Origin: Rhodospirillum centenum SW
Lineage (GTDB): Bacteria; Pseudomonadota; Alphaproteobacteria; Azospirillales; Azospirillaceae
Length of the DNA stretch: 64,000 nt
Direction of reading: 5' to 3'
NCBI RefSeq assembly: GCF_000016185.1
Contig: NC_011420.2
Location: 2,376,501 to 2,440,500 of the forward strand
Position 1 is the stretch's first letter. Each line of letters opens with the position of its first letter. The translations under genes and the position numbers were made by a program. The notes beneath the pieces were generated by a model, which did not search any database, was not told where the DNA came from, and saw only the letters and a list, made by a program, of their open reading frames with translations. Shown one piece after another: positions 35,865-43,934 of this stretch.

Positions 35865-37265
35865 TCAGGCTGGCCGGAGGGCTGCCTTCGGGGCGATTGC
35901 GAGGGCGATTTTCTTGATGTTCTGGGCGGCGGCGGCGAGCAGGCACTGCCAGGTGACGCCGAGGAGGCCGCGGAAGCGTGCGTAGCGGTGCCCGAAGAGC
36001 TGTTTGGCGTCGGCAAAGGAGCGTTCGACCGTCTCTTTTCGTCGCTTGTAGATGGCCTTGCCCCAGGGGGTCTTGCGGTGGGCGTCGGTGCGCTCGCGGA
36101 TGTCGGCCCAGAGGTGGCGGGTGATGGTGCGGACGGCCTTGGGGTTGCGGGTGCACGACGCGAGCAGCGGGCAGGCGAAGCAGAGGGCCGGATCGCTCCT
36201 GTAGTGGCGGTAGCCGTTGCGGTCGGTGGTGGCGTAGGCGAGGGCCTGTCCGCCGGGGCATGACCAGGTGTCGGTCCCGGGCTCGTAGGTGAAGGCGCTC
36301 TTGGGCATCATCCCCGGGGCCGGGGGTGTCGGTCGGTTGTAGCCGGTGACGCCGAGGATGGCGCGGTCCTCCAGCCCCTTTGCGATCCCGGCCGTGGCAT
36401 AGCCGGCGTCCAGCCCGACGGCCTTGACGTCGAGCGCGAAGCGGGCGCGCTGGCGGTCGAGCCGGCCGAGATAGACGATGCTGTCGTGCACGTTGGCGGG
36501 GGTGGCGAAGCTGTCGGTGATGATGCCATGGCGCCCATCCACGGTGCGGTGATCAAGGTAGAAGAAGCCGGTGGGCTTGCCATCGCGCACCATGTAGCCG
36601 CTCTCCGGATCGGTGCGGCTGATCTTGGTCTCCTTCTCGGGCGGCTGCCGGTCCTTGGGCTTGAGGGGCTTCTTGCCGTGGGTGGCGCGGTCCGCCTCCA
36701 CCGCCCGGTCCAGATCGTCCCAGTAATCCGCCCGCGACTTGGCGACCACCGCCTTGTCGTAGCGGTTCTTGTTGGCGTTGGCCTTGAGGTGGGTGCTGTC
36801 GGTGTAGAGCACGGTGCCGTCCACCAGCCCGTGGCCGATCGCCTGCTCCACCACATGGTCGAAGATGTCCTGCGCCACGGAGGTGTCCCGGTAACGCCGG
36901 CGCCGGTTCTGGCTCAGCGTCGAGGCGTCGAACACCGGATCGGTCAGGCGCAGACCCAGAAACCAGCGATACGCCACGTTCACCTGGATCTCGCGCACCA
37001 GCTGGCGTTCGGAGCGGATGCCGAACAGGTAGCCGATGAACAGCGCCTTGAACATGACAACCGGATCAAGGGCCGGACGGCCGTTGTCCGGACAGTAAAG
37101 CCCGGACACGCGATCATGGATGAAGGAGAAGTCGATCACCGCGTCGATCTTGCGAAGCAGGTGATCGGGCGGAACCAGACCGTCGAGCGTCACCATCTCG
37201 ATTTCAGTCTGCTGCGCCGTCGGTTTCCTCAGCATGACCAATCGAATCACAAAGGCCCGGCTCAC
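35865..37265 (-). CDS. IS1182 family DDE transposase
   Basis: The protein has up to 466 residues. Near the N-terminus is the IS1182 pattern LVPPDHLLRKIDAVIDFSFI and PALDPVVMFKALFIGYLFGI. The catalytic triad appears as Asp in VLYTDSTHLKANANKN, Asp in VGLDAGYAT and Glu in VERSFADAKQLFGHRYARFR, with a Cys pair region (CFACPLLASC) before the Glu. The frame is uninterrupted, so the element may be active. The GTG at 37265 has a weak AAGG; ATG at 37235 is the other start. It reads toward acs. Confidence 0.94.
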   Translation of the reverse strand: MSRAFVIRLVMLRKPTAQQTEIEMVTLDGLVPPDHLLRKIDAVIDFSFIHDRVSGLYCPDNGRPALDPVVMFKALFIGYLFGIRSERQLVREIQVNVAYRWFLGLRLTDPVFDASTLSQNRRRRYRDTSVAQDIFDHVVEQAIGHGLVDGTVLYTDSTHLKANANKNRYDKAVVAKSRADYWDDLDRAVEADRATHGKKPLKPKDRQPPEKETKISRTDPESGYMVRDGKPTGFFYLDHRTVDGRHGIITDSFATPANVHDSIVYLGRLDRQRARFALDVKAVGLDAGYATAGIAKGLEDRAILGVTGYNRPTPPAPGMMPKSAFTYEPGTDTWSCPGGQALAYATTDRNGYRHYRSDPALCFACPLLASCTRNPKAVRTITRHLWADIRERTDAHRKTPWGKAIYKRRKETVERSFADAKQLFGHRYARFRGLLGVTWQCLLAAAAQNIKKIALAIAPKAALRPA

Positions 37266-37288
37266 GCCAGGCCTTTGTCAGCAGTCTG

Positions 37289-37316
37289 AGGGCGGCCGGA
37301 GCGATCCGGCCGCCCT
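37289..37316. repeat. Right copy of the 28-bp palindrome (target duplication)
   Basis: This copy is identical to 35733-35760 and is followed by TTTCCGCG, so it keeps the short T-run that made the original acs terminator. Together the two copies mark the insertion event. Confidence 0.92.
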
Positions 37317-37517
37317 TTCCGCGTCCGCAGGGGCACGGATGTGCCTTCGCCGGCGCGAAGCCGGCGCAGGAAGTCTCGACCCCCGGCCGGCGAGCCGGTA
37401 GGGTGGCGGCGGAACAACGGGCGGGCCGGACCGCCGGGGTGCAGGCCCCGGTGGAACCGACCCGGTAACGGGGGCCGGCACCGGACCCCGGCAAGAAGCA
37501 AACCAGGGAACGTGAAC

Positions 37518-38141
37518 ATGCAGACTCCGCGCCTCCTCCTTGTCGCCGCGACCAGCCTCCTGCTCGGCCTTGCCGTCTCCCTGCCGGCCGAAGCCCAGCA
37601 GGCCCAGCCGCAGAAGCAGACCCAGCAGAAGAAGCAGCCCCAGAAGAAGCAGCAGCCGCAGAAGAAGGCCGCCGCGGAGCCGGTGAAGGAGGTGGCGCCG
37701 CCGCCCCCGACCCTGCCGCAGCCCTCCACCCCCACCAGCTTCGCGCTGATCCACACCCTTCAGAACATGACGACCAAGCCGCTGGATCTGGTGATCCGGG
37801 CGGACGGGACCGAGGTGTTCGCGGGCAAGCTGCCCGGCCGGCCGGAGAAGGCCGCCGAGGGGGCGGAGCCGCCGACGCTGCGCACGGGCATGACCCTGGC
37901 GGTGGAGAAGGAGACGACCCACTTCTGGGAGATCGTCTATGTCGAACCCGAAGCGAAGAAGCAGTGCCGCCAGGCCTGGACCGGCATGTTCGCGCCGGGC
38001 GGCGAGACGCCGGCCCTGATCGCGCCGCCGCAGCAGGTGAACAGGTCGGGCCAGTGCGACTTCATGATCGACGTGACACCGGCCAGCGAGCCGGGCTCGA
38101 TCTACGACATCCGGGTGCAGGTGGCCGCGGCACCGCACTGA
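37518..38141 (+). CDS. Secreted protein of unknown function, Q/K/P-rich N-terminus
   Basis: The 207-residue precursor starts with a signal peptide (MQTPRLLLVAATSLLLGLAV...EAQ). A strongly repetitive Gln/Lys/Pro segment follows (residues about 28-55), then PPPPTLPQPSTPTSF and a compact domain of about 140 residues with two cysteines (KQCRQAW, SGQCDF) that could form a disulfide. I do not recognise the family. The start is ATG 37518, with AGGGAA upstream; GTG 37512 is an alternative. It lies 375 bp before the Zorya-like genes but has its own terminator. Confidence 0.7.
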   Translation: MQTPRLLLVAATSLLLGLAVSLPAEAQQAQPQKQTQQKKQPQKKQQPQKKAAAEPVKEVAPPPPTLPQPSTPTSFALIHTLQNMTTKPLDLVIRADGTEVFAGKLPGRPEKAAEGAEPPTLRTGMTLAVEKETTHFWEIVYVEPEAKKQCRQAWTGMFAPGGETPALIAPPQQVNRSGQCDFMIDVTPASEPGSIYDIRVQVAAAPH

Positions 38142-38184
38142 CACGGCGCATACCGGCGCGGCGCCCGCATACGCGGCGGGATGG

Positions 38185-38213
38185 AAGGGCGGCTCCGACG
38201 GGGGCCGCCCTTC
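38185..38213 (+). terminator. Terminator after the secreted unknown protein
   Basis: AAGGGCGGC pairs with GCCGCCCTT around a loop of about ten bases and is followed by CTGCGTTG. It lies 44 bases after the stop codon. Confidence 0.6.
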
Positions 38214-38303
38214 TGCGTTGCGCCACAGCGCGACTCCGGGACGTGCCGGCCTGCCATACTGCGGCCACACGAAGGGGCCATTCCGGTCCGGCCCGCCTCC
38301 CCC

Positions 38304-38346
38304 GCGCGGACGGTCCGCGCCCCTCCCCCGCGCGGACGGTCCGCGC
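38304..38346. promoter_or_regulatory. Twin 17-bp palindromes, candidate operators
   Basis: GCGCGGACGGTCCGCGC occurs perfectly at 38304-38320 and again at 38330-38346. Each is a perfect 8+1+8 dyad, and their 26-bp spacing comes from a tandem duplication of CTCCCCC plus the palindrome. They lie 171-213 bases before the zorA-like start. Such paired sites are typical of dimeric repressors, but no regulator is encoded nearby. Confidence 0.55.
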
Positions 38347-38516
38347 CATGGATGCGTGCCACATCCGCGCATTTCCGGACATTGCCCGCCATCCCGAACC
38401 GCTATACGAATGACCGGCGCGACCGCATCCGGCCGCAGGTCCCGGCCCCCGCCCCGGATCGCACCGACCGTCCCCCCAGAACCGATCTGCCCCCGCACGC
38501 GATGGAATACTAGGAG

Positions 38517-40808
38517 ATGTTCAAGGCGATCTTTGCAGCCCTTGCGCCGGTCGTTTCGAACGACTGGGTGATCGGCTCGGTTCTGGTCGGACTGTGTGCC
38601 TGGGCGATCTGGTCGGGGACGCGGTTCGTCCGCGCCACGCTCCGCTTCCGCAAGGCCCTGTCCGGGGCGCGGGCAACGGTCAGACAGTCCTCCGACGCGG
38701 CCGCCTTCGCAGAGCGGTACGGGGAGATCGACACGGCCCTGGCCGAAGATCCGGTCCTGGGCGAGCGCTGGTGCGAGTTCCGCAACTCCCTGCTGCTGCC
38801 ACGCCAGCCCGGACAGCCGGTCCGCACCACCGTGCGGCCGAAGACCTGGTTCGATGTCGGCCTGCTGCATTCGATGCCCGGCGGCGTCAACCTGCGCTAC
38901 CACACCGCCATGCCGAACCTGCTGGTCGGGGCGGGACTTCTGTTCACCTTCCTGGGGCTGGCCGCAGCCCTGGGGTCGGCCGGCGGGATCGTGGCCGGAA
39001 CGGCGGAGATCCGGAACGAGGCGCTGCGCCTGCTGCTGGGCACGGCCTCGGCCAAGTTCGTCACCTCGCTGGTCGGCATGGGCCTGTCGATCACCTATGC
39101 CATCACCACCAAGGTCCTGCTCAAGCGCGTCGAGGACGATCTGGCCGGTCTCCTCTCCGCCCTGGAGGCCCGCATTCCGCTGATCACCCCGGCCGACCTG
39201 CAACGGGAGACGAACGATCTCCTGGAACGGCAGACCGACCGGATGCAGGCGGTCTCGGCCGACCTGGCCGCCGGCCTGGGCAGCGCCTTCGACCGTGCCT
39301 TCGACGCGCGGCTGGGCGAGCATGTCGGTCCGCTGACCCAGGCCATGCAGCAGCTCGCCCTGGGCCTGGGCTCGCACAACGAGCAGGCGATGGCCGCCAT
39401 GCTCGACTCCTTCCTCCAGGGGCTGCGCGGCGGCACGGGCGAGCACATGCAGCAGGTCGTGGACAGCCTCTCCGGGCTGGGCAGCCGGCTGGAAGGGGTG
39501 CAGCAGGGGCTGGGCGAGGCCGCGGTGCGGATGACCCAGTCCGCCGACACGGTCGCCAACCGACTGGGCTCCGGCACCGAGGCGGCCCTGGCCCGGATCA
39601 CCGATCAGATGGGCGGGCTGGCCGAGACGCTGGGCCGGATCGCCGAGCAGAGCCGGACCACCGGCGCGGAGGCCGGGGAGCGGATGGCGGCCCGGATCGA
39701 AGCGGCCGCCGCCGGCTTCGAGGAGTCGGCCCGCAACGTCGCCACCCTGCTGGAACGGACGGCCGCGGCCGTCGAAGGCAGCATGGGCCGGCAGACGGAG
39801 GAGACCGCCGCCCGCCTTGCCGAGCGGGTGGAGGCGATGACGGCGGAGCTGAGCGCCCTGGCCGCCAGCAGCCGCACCGCCGGGATCGACGCCTTCGACC
39901 AGCTCGCCACCCGTGTCGCGGAGGCCAGCACCGCCCTGGAACGCAGCGTGGGCCGGATCGGCACCCTGCTGGAACGCTCCGCCAGCGAGGGCGGCGACGC
40001 GCTCGGCCGCGGGGCGGAGAAGGCCGTGACCCGGATCAGCGACGCCACCGAAGGCATGCGCGCGGAAATCCAGGCGATGCTGGCCGAGCTGCGGGCCTCC
40101 GTCGGCACGGCGGGCGAGGCGCTGCGCAGCAGCGGTGCCGAAGGGGCCGCGGCCTTCCGCGACGGGCTGGGCGACGCCGGCGGCTCCATCGCCGCGGCGG
40201 TCCGGGACGCGGCCGACCGGCTGGGCCGCGCCGGGACCGAGGCCGCGGACGCGCTGGGCCGCGGCGGGGAGACGGCCGGCACGGCCATGCGCAGCGCCGG
40301 CGGGCTGCTGGGCGACAAGGTCGGCACCCTGACGCACGAGATCGCGGCCCTGGCCGCCGCCGCCAACGCCCTGGCCACCCGCAGCGTGGAGTTCGAGCGT
40401 GCCGCCGGCGCGGCCGCCGGGCCGCTGCTCCAGGCCTCCACGAATCTGAGCACGGCGGGCCAGACCGTCCGGGGCACGACGGAGTCGCTGGGAACCGTCG
40501 TGCAGGCCGTGGGGCGGGCCATCGAGCAGGTCTCCGAGGCGTCGGGCCGGCTGGACGCGGCCACCTCGGCGGCCGGTCGGCTGGCCGACGGTCTGGCGAC
40601 AGCGGCGAAGCGGTTCGAGGGGATCGACGGCGATCTCGCCCGGACGCTCGCCGCGTTGCAGGACGGTCTCCAGGGCTTCGCCCGCGAGATCAACGGCTTC
40701 GTCAGCCAGACCGACCAGAACCTCGCCAAGGCGGCGACCCAGATCGCCGCCCTGGTCAAGGGACTGGAAGAGACGCTCGAAGATTTCAGTGCGGACCAGA
40801 ACCGCTGA
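38517..40808 (+). CDS. zorA: MotA/TolQ-like channel protein with long helical tail, ZorA-like
   Basis: This 763-residue membrane protein has segments near residues 17-34, 133-152 and 179-200, the last two in MotA/ExbB/TolQ-like context (LLVGAGLLFTFLGLAAALG, KFVTSLVGMGLSITYAIT). From about residue 205 to the end is an unbroken alpha-helical, Ala/Glu/Arg-rich cytoplasmic tail. This plan, with a MotB-like partner directly downstream, is that of ZorA, the pentameric stator-like part of Zorya anti-phage systems, whose tail is thought to carry a signal of cell-envelope disturbance inward. Ribosome site TAGGAG is 5 bases before the ATG. An ordinary flagellar MotA lacks the tail. Confidence 0.85.
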   Translation: MFKAIFAALAPVVSNDWVIGSVLVGLCAWAIWSGTRFVRATLRFRKALSGARATVRQSSDAAAFAERYGEIDTALAEDPVLGERWCEFRNSLLLPRQPGQPVRTTVRPKTWFDVGLLHSMPGGVNLRYHTAMPNLLVGAGLLFTFLGLAAALGSAGGIVAGTAEIRNEALRLLLGTASAKFVTSLVGMGLSITYAITTKVLLKRVEDDLAGLLSALEARIPLITPADLQRETNDLLERQTDRMQAVSADLAAGLGSAFDRAFDARLGEHVGPLTQAMQQLALGLGSHNEQAMAAMLDSFLQGLRGGTGEHMQQVVDSLSGLGSRLEGVQQGLGEAAVRMTQSADTVANRLGSGTEAALARITDQMGGLAETLGRIAEQSRTTGAEAGERMAARIEAAAAGFEESARNVATLLERTAAAVEGSMGRQTEETAARLAERVEAMTAELSALAASSRTAGIDAFDQLATRVAEASTALERSVGRIGTLLERSASEGGDALGRGAEKAVTRISDATEGMRAEIQAMLAELRASVGTAGEALRSSGAEGAAAFRDGLGDAGGSIAAAVRDAADRLGRAGTEAADALGRGGETAGTAMRSAGGLLGDKVGTLTHEIAALAAAANALATRSVEFERAAGAAAGPLLQASTNLSTAGQTVRGTTESLGTVVQAVGRAIEQVSEASGRLDAATSAAGRLADGLATAAKRFEGIDGDLARTLAALQDGLQGFAREINGFVSQTDQNLAKAATQIAALVKGLEETLEDFSADQNR

Positions 40809-40822
40809 TCGGAAGGTGATGC

Positions 40823-41767
40823 ATGGCGATGGTCACCGGCCCGGATGAGGAAACCGAAGAGGGGTACTTCGCCTCCATCAGCGACCTCATGATCGGCATC
40901 CTGTTCATATTCCTGCTGATGCTGACCGTGTTCGCCCTGAATTTCCGCAATGCGGAGGAGAAGGTCGTCGATCTGTCCCGTTACGAGGAGGTCGTGAACG
41001 AGGCCCGCCGCCTGACGGAAGAGGCGGCGAAGCAGAAGCAGGAGAACGAGGAACTGCGCCGGCTGCTGACCCAGGCGGTGGCCCAGCTTGAGCGCGACAT
41101 CGAGAGTCGCCGGAGCATGCGCAACCAGATGCTGCAGTCCCTGGAGGCGAGCCTGGACAGGCAGGGTGTACGGGTGACCCTCGATCCGGAATCGGGTATT
41201 CTGCGTCTGTCGGGCGACCTGCTGTTCGAAACCGGCAAGGCCGTCTACCGGGAAGAGGCGGACCGGACGGTCAAGGTCATGGCCGACATCCTGGGAAGCG
41301 TGCTTCCCTGTTTCGCGGAAGGTGCGTCGGTGGCGTGCCCGGGTGAGAGGATGCCGATACTGGAAGCCGTTCTGGTCGAGGGCCATACGGACCGCCAGCC
41401 GTTCCGCAACGTGCCGCCCGCCCAGTCGCAGGCGCTGAACGACCGGCTGTCCACGGAACGCGCCCTGGCCGTCTTCCAGAGCCTGCGCGAGACCAGCCCG
41501 GTGCTGGAGACGCTGCGCAACCCGAGCGGCCAGCCGCTTCTGGGCGTTTCCGGCTACGGCGAGCGCCGCCCCCTGCCCGAGGCGCAGGGGACGACGGAGG
41601 AGGATTACCGCCGGAACCGCCGGATCGACCTCCGCTTCGTCCTGTCCTCCCGCACCTCCGACGAGCTGGAGCGGCTGCGCGGTCGCATCCATGACGTTCT
41701 CGGCCCGGACCAGGAAGGTCAGGGCCAGGACCATCAGGGCCAGGATCATCAGGGGAAGACGCCATGA
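40823..41767 (+). CDS. zorB: MotB/OmpA-like partner, ZorB-like
   Basis: This 314-residue protein has a short cytoplasmic start, one membrane helix (about residues 22-39), a coiled coil to about 110 and a C-terminal OmpA/MotB peptidoglycan-binding domain (LSGDLLFETGKA, EGHTDRQPF, YRRNRRIDLRFVL). Asp21 in FASISDLMIGIL sits where the proton-carrying Asp of MotB and ZorB lies. It starts 14 bp past zorA. The last 20 residues form GQGQDHQ repeats not typical of the family. It would pair with the ZorA-like protein to form an ion-driven unit anchored to the wall. Confidence 0.87.
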   Translation: MAMVTGPDEETEEGYFASISDLMIGILFIFLLMLTVFALNFRNAEEKVVDLSRYEEVVNEARRLTEEAAKQKQENEELRRLLTQAVAQLERDIESRRSMRNQMLQSLEASLDRQGVRVTLDPESGILRLSGDLLFETGKAVYREEADRTVKVMADILGSVLPCFAEGASVACPGERMPILEAVLVEGHTDRQPFRNVPPAQSQALNDRLSTERALAVFQSLRETSPVLETLRNPSGQPLLGVSGYGERRPLPEAQGTTEEDYRRNRRIDLRFVLSSRTSDELERLRGRIHDVLGPDQEGQGQDHQGQDHQGKTP

Positions 41768-43218
41768 GCCTCATGCGTGAGGCCCTGATCTCCTTGCAGG
41801 CGACGGCTGGCCGGTTGCCTCACTACGCGATGCTGCCCGATATGCCGGAGAGCGGCCGGCTGGTCACGGCCCTGGCCGGCGCCAACGCCGCCCCGGCGCC
41901 GCCGGGCGACGACATGCTGGCCGCGGTGCGCCGGCGTCTGCTGGAGGCGGCGCGCGGCCCCGGCGGGGTGGCGGCGGCGGCGCCGCGGGACCTCTGCGAT
42001 GCGCCCTGGCTGATGTGGGGCGGCCTGGACCCGCTGGCCGGGCTGAACGGCCTGCTGGAAGCCGTGCTGGACGTCTGCAACCGCCGCAACCGGGCCCGCC
42101 GCACCCTGATCGAGGCGTGGATCCGCAACTTCTCCTACGACATGCCCCGGATCGCGGAGGCCGGCAACGGCATCCGGCGCCTGATCACGGCGGCCCGCCG
42201 GCCCCGGCTGGAGCCCTGGCGGGACGCGGACGCCTGGTGCCGGCTGTTCGACGCGGCGGACGGCCCCCGCACCCTGGCGCGCTGGATCGTCCTGACCGAC
42301 GAGCCGGTGGACACCCTGCTGGGCCGCGCCTGCCTGGACGATCCGATGCGCGCCAGTTCCGGCTATGCGCGGACGATCCAGGCCGAGGTGCTGTCCCTGG
42401 TCCCCGACCATCTGGCCGGCCCCGCGGGCGCCCAGCGGGTCGCCCGGGTGGCGGATTTCCTGGCCCCCGGCGACAGCCTGCGCTTCGACGAGCCGGAGAG
42501 CCGCGGCCAGATCGTCCGCAGCCTGATGGCACCCTGGCTGACCGGGCGGTCCGGGCTGGAGGAGCCGACCCGTGCGGCGGTGCAGAAGTTCCTCCTGGCC
42601 CGGCTCGGCGATCCGCGCACCCGTCCCGGCCAGTGGGTCCGTGCGGGCGAGGATGCCGTCGCGCTGATGGAGACATGGCTGTCCCGCGCGGCGCTGGGCG
42701 CCTTCTTCGATCTTGTCGGGGAACAGAACCACGATCCGGACTGGCGCTACCGCGAAGCCTTCTGGTCGGCCTGCATGGAGGCCGGCGGCATCGACGACGC
42801 CTGGCTGGCGCTGGGCCGGACCGTCCGCCGCTCGGCCCCCGCCCTGCACCATCTGAAGGGCGCCTATGGCGAACTGGTCGGCCCTGGCTTTCACGGCGAC
42901 CAGACGGTGCTGCTGCTGCGCGTCCGCGACACCGTCTTCTGCGAATGGAGCCATGCCGGGAAGCTGCGGGCCTGGCCGGCCGAGGGGGAGGACGCCCCAC
43001 GGCTGCACCGCGCGAGCTATACCCGTCCCGACCTGACGGCGCCGTGCCTGCCCTTCCCGCCGAACAAGCGCCACTGGGCACGCGGCAGTTCGGACGGCAA
43101 CGGCCTCAGCCATGTCGGTTCGGAATCCAGCCGCTGGCAGGGCAGCGTCGCCCGGCTGCTGGAGGAGCGGGCGGGCATCGCGCTCACCGCTGCCGACTGG
43201 ATGCCGGGCCGGGCCTGA
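41764..43218 (+). CDS. zorC: EH-signature-domain protein, ZorC-like
   Basis: The 484-residue soluble protein overlaps zorB by ATGA. The C-terminal half has DWRYREAFWSACMEAGGIDDAW and FCEWSHAGKLRAW, which resemble the EH_Signature domain found in ZorC. Glu394 is the likely Glu of the signature; His397, His437 or His450 (GLSHVGSESSRW) may be the His. The N-terminal 300 residues are helical. In Zorya type I, ZorC is recruited with ZorD to act on invading DNA, but no zorD is present here. The family call is from memory of motifs and should be checked by profile search. Confidence 0.7.
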   Translation: MSLMREALISLQATAGRLPHYAMLPDMPESGRLVTALAGANAAPAPPGDDMLAAVRRRLLEAARGPGGVAAAAPRDLCDAPWLMWGGLDPLAGLNGLLEAVLDVCNRRNRARRTLIEAWIRNFSYDMPRIAEAGNGIRRLITAARRPRLEPWRDADAWCRLFDAADGPRTLARWIVLTDEPVDTLLGRACLDDPMRASSGYARTIQAEVLSLVPDHLAGPAGAQRVARVADFLAPGDSLRFDEPESRGQIVRSLMAPWLTGRSGLEEPTRAAVQKFLLARLGDPRTRPGQWVRAGEDAVALMETWLSRAALGAFFDLVGEQNHDPDWRYREAFWSACMEAGGIDDAWLALGRTVRRSAPALHHLKGAYGELVGPGFHGDQTVLLLRVRDTVFCEWSHAGKLRAWPAEGEDAPRLHRASYTRPDLTAPCLPFPPNKRHWARGSSDGNGLSHVGSESSRWQGSVARLLEERAGIALTAADWMPGRA

Positions 43219-43258
43219 CGCCCGGGACCCGACGCTCAGGGGGCGGCGACGGCCGCGG

Positions 43259-43858
43259 TCAGCCGGGCGGTGCCCCTGCCGGGGCCGGGGCCGCACCGGG
43301 GATGCTGCCGGGCAGCGTGTCGAAGCCGCTGGGGAAGAGCTGCTTGATCACATCGGCGACCAGGAAGCGGAAGCTGGCCTGCTCCGGACGCAGTTCGCCG
43401 GCGATGCGGTCCGCCGCCGTGCTCAGCACCGTGCCGCTCTCGCACAGGGCGGCCGTGACATGGTTGGTCGTCCCCAGATCGTCGAAGCGGGGGGCCTGCG
43501 GCGCCTGATCGTCCGGCGTCGCCGCCACACCGTCGCACAGCCGCGCGGCCTCCACCGGCTCGGGGCCATGGAAGACCATCACCAGCCGGTAGTCGGCCTC
43601 CGGCCGGTAGGCGGACGATTTGGTGAAGTTGCGCTGCGGGTCGGCAAGCGGCTCCGGCAGCGCCGCCGCGATGCGCCGGCCGAATTCCTCGGCCGCGACG
43701 CCGTCGGGCAGCCGGCCGCGAACCTCCAGCACGAAGCCCATGTCCGGGGCCGGCAGTTCCAGGGCGGGGGCAGCCGGGGCGGGCTGCGCTGCGGCCGGGG
43801 AGGCCAGCATCACCAGCAGAACCGCCGTGAGCAGCCGGAAGGGACGTCGGGACATCAT
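43259..43858 (-). CDS. Secreted protein of unknown function
   Basis: The precursor has about 200 residues, beginning at paired ATG codons (43858, 43855), with signal peptide MSRRPFRLLTAVLLVMLASP...AQA. The mature part has a compact alpha/beta pattern (FVLEVRGRLPDGVAAEEFGR, YRLVMVFHGPEPVEAARLCDG) and a Pro/Ala-rich end. Two cysteines (RLCDG, ALCESG) may bond. I do not recognise the family. It lies just downstream of the secreted nuclease gene on the same strand and converges on the Zorya-like operon. Confidence 0.65.
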   Translation of the reverse strand: MMSRRPFRLLTAVLLVMLASPAAAQPAPAAPALELPAPDMGFVLEVRGRLPDGVAAEEFGRRIAAALPEPLADPQRNFTKSSAYRPEADYRLVMVFHGPEPVEAARLCDGVAATPDDQAPQAPRFDDLGTTNHVTAALCESGTVLSTAADRIAGELRPEQASFRFLVADVIKQLFPSGFDTLPGSIPGAAPAPAGAPPG

Positions 43859-43934
43859 GCCGGAAGAACGCCCCGCCCCGGACCATGTTCCCCCGCCGCG
43901 GCGAGCGGTCGCGGCGGCAGCCCTCGCCCCGGGG

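Larger units (their letters stand above)
35761..37288. mobile_element. IS1182-type insertion sequence, complete
   Basis: A 1528-bp element bounded by imperfect inverted repeats: left CAGACCGATGACAAA, right (reverse complement) CAGACTGCTGACAAA, 13 of 15 matching. It carries one intact transposase gene on the minus strand. The 28-bp palindrome 35733-35760 is repeated exactly at 37289-37316, so it is flanked by a direct repeat of its target. The empty site can be read by joining the acs 3' side to the right copy followed by TTTCC. The boundary could shift if the first bases are part of the target. Confidence 0.93.
38142..38516. other. Regulatory gap before the Zorya-like operon
   Basis: The 375-bp gap holds the terminator of the upstream gene, a pair of identical palindromes (38304-38346), and a final stretch with somewhat lower GC around 38395-38410 that includes TATACG. 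I see no coding sequence. A promoter for the operon is likely between 38350 and 38500. Confidence 0.55.

Noticed and set aside
37278-40337. A 1019-codon minus-strand open frame opposite the ZorA-like gene
   Set aside because: Composition is His/Gly/Gln/Arg-rich shadow sequence; the plus strand has membrane segments and an operon partner.
38517-41767. Flagellar motAB or tolQR genes
   Set aside because: The long helical tail of the first protein and the EH-type third gene do not fit flagellar or Tol systems, and no flagellar or tol genes are nearby.
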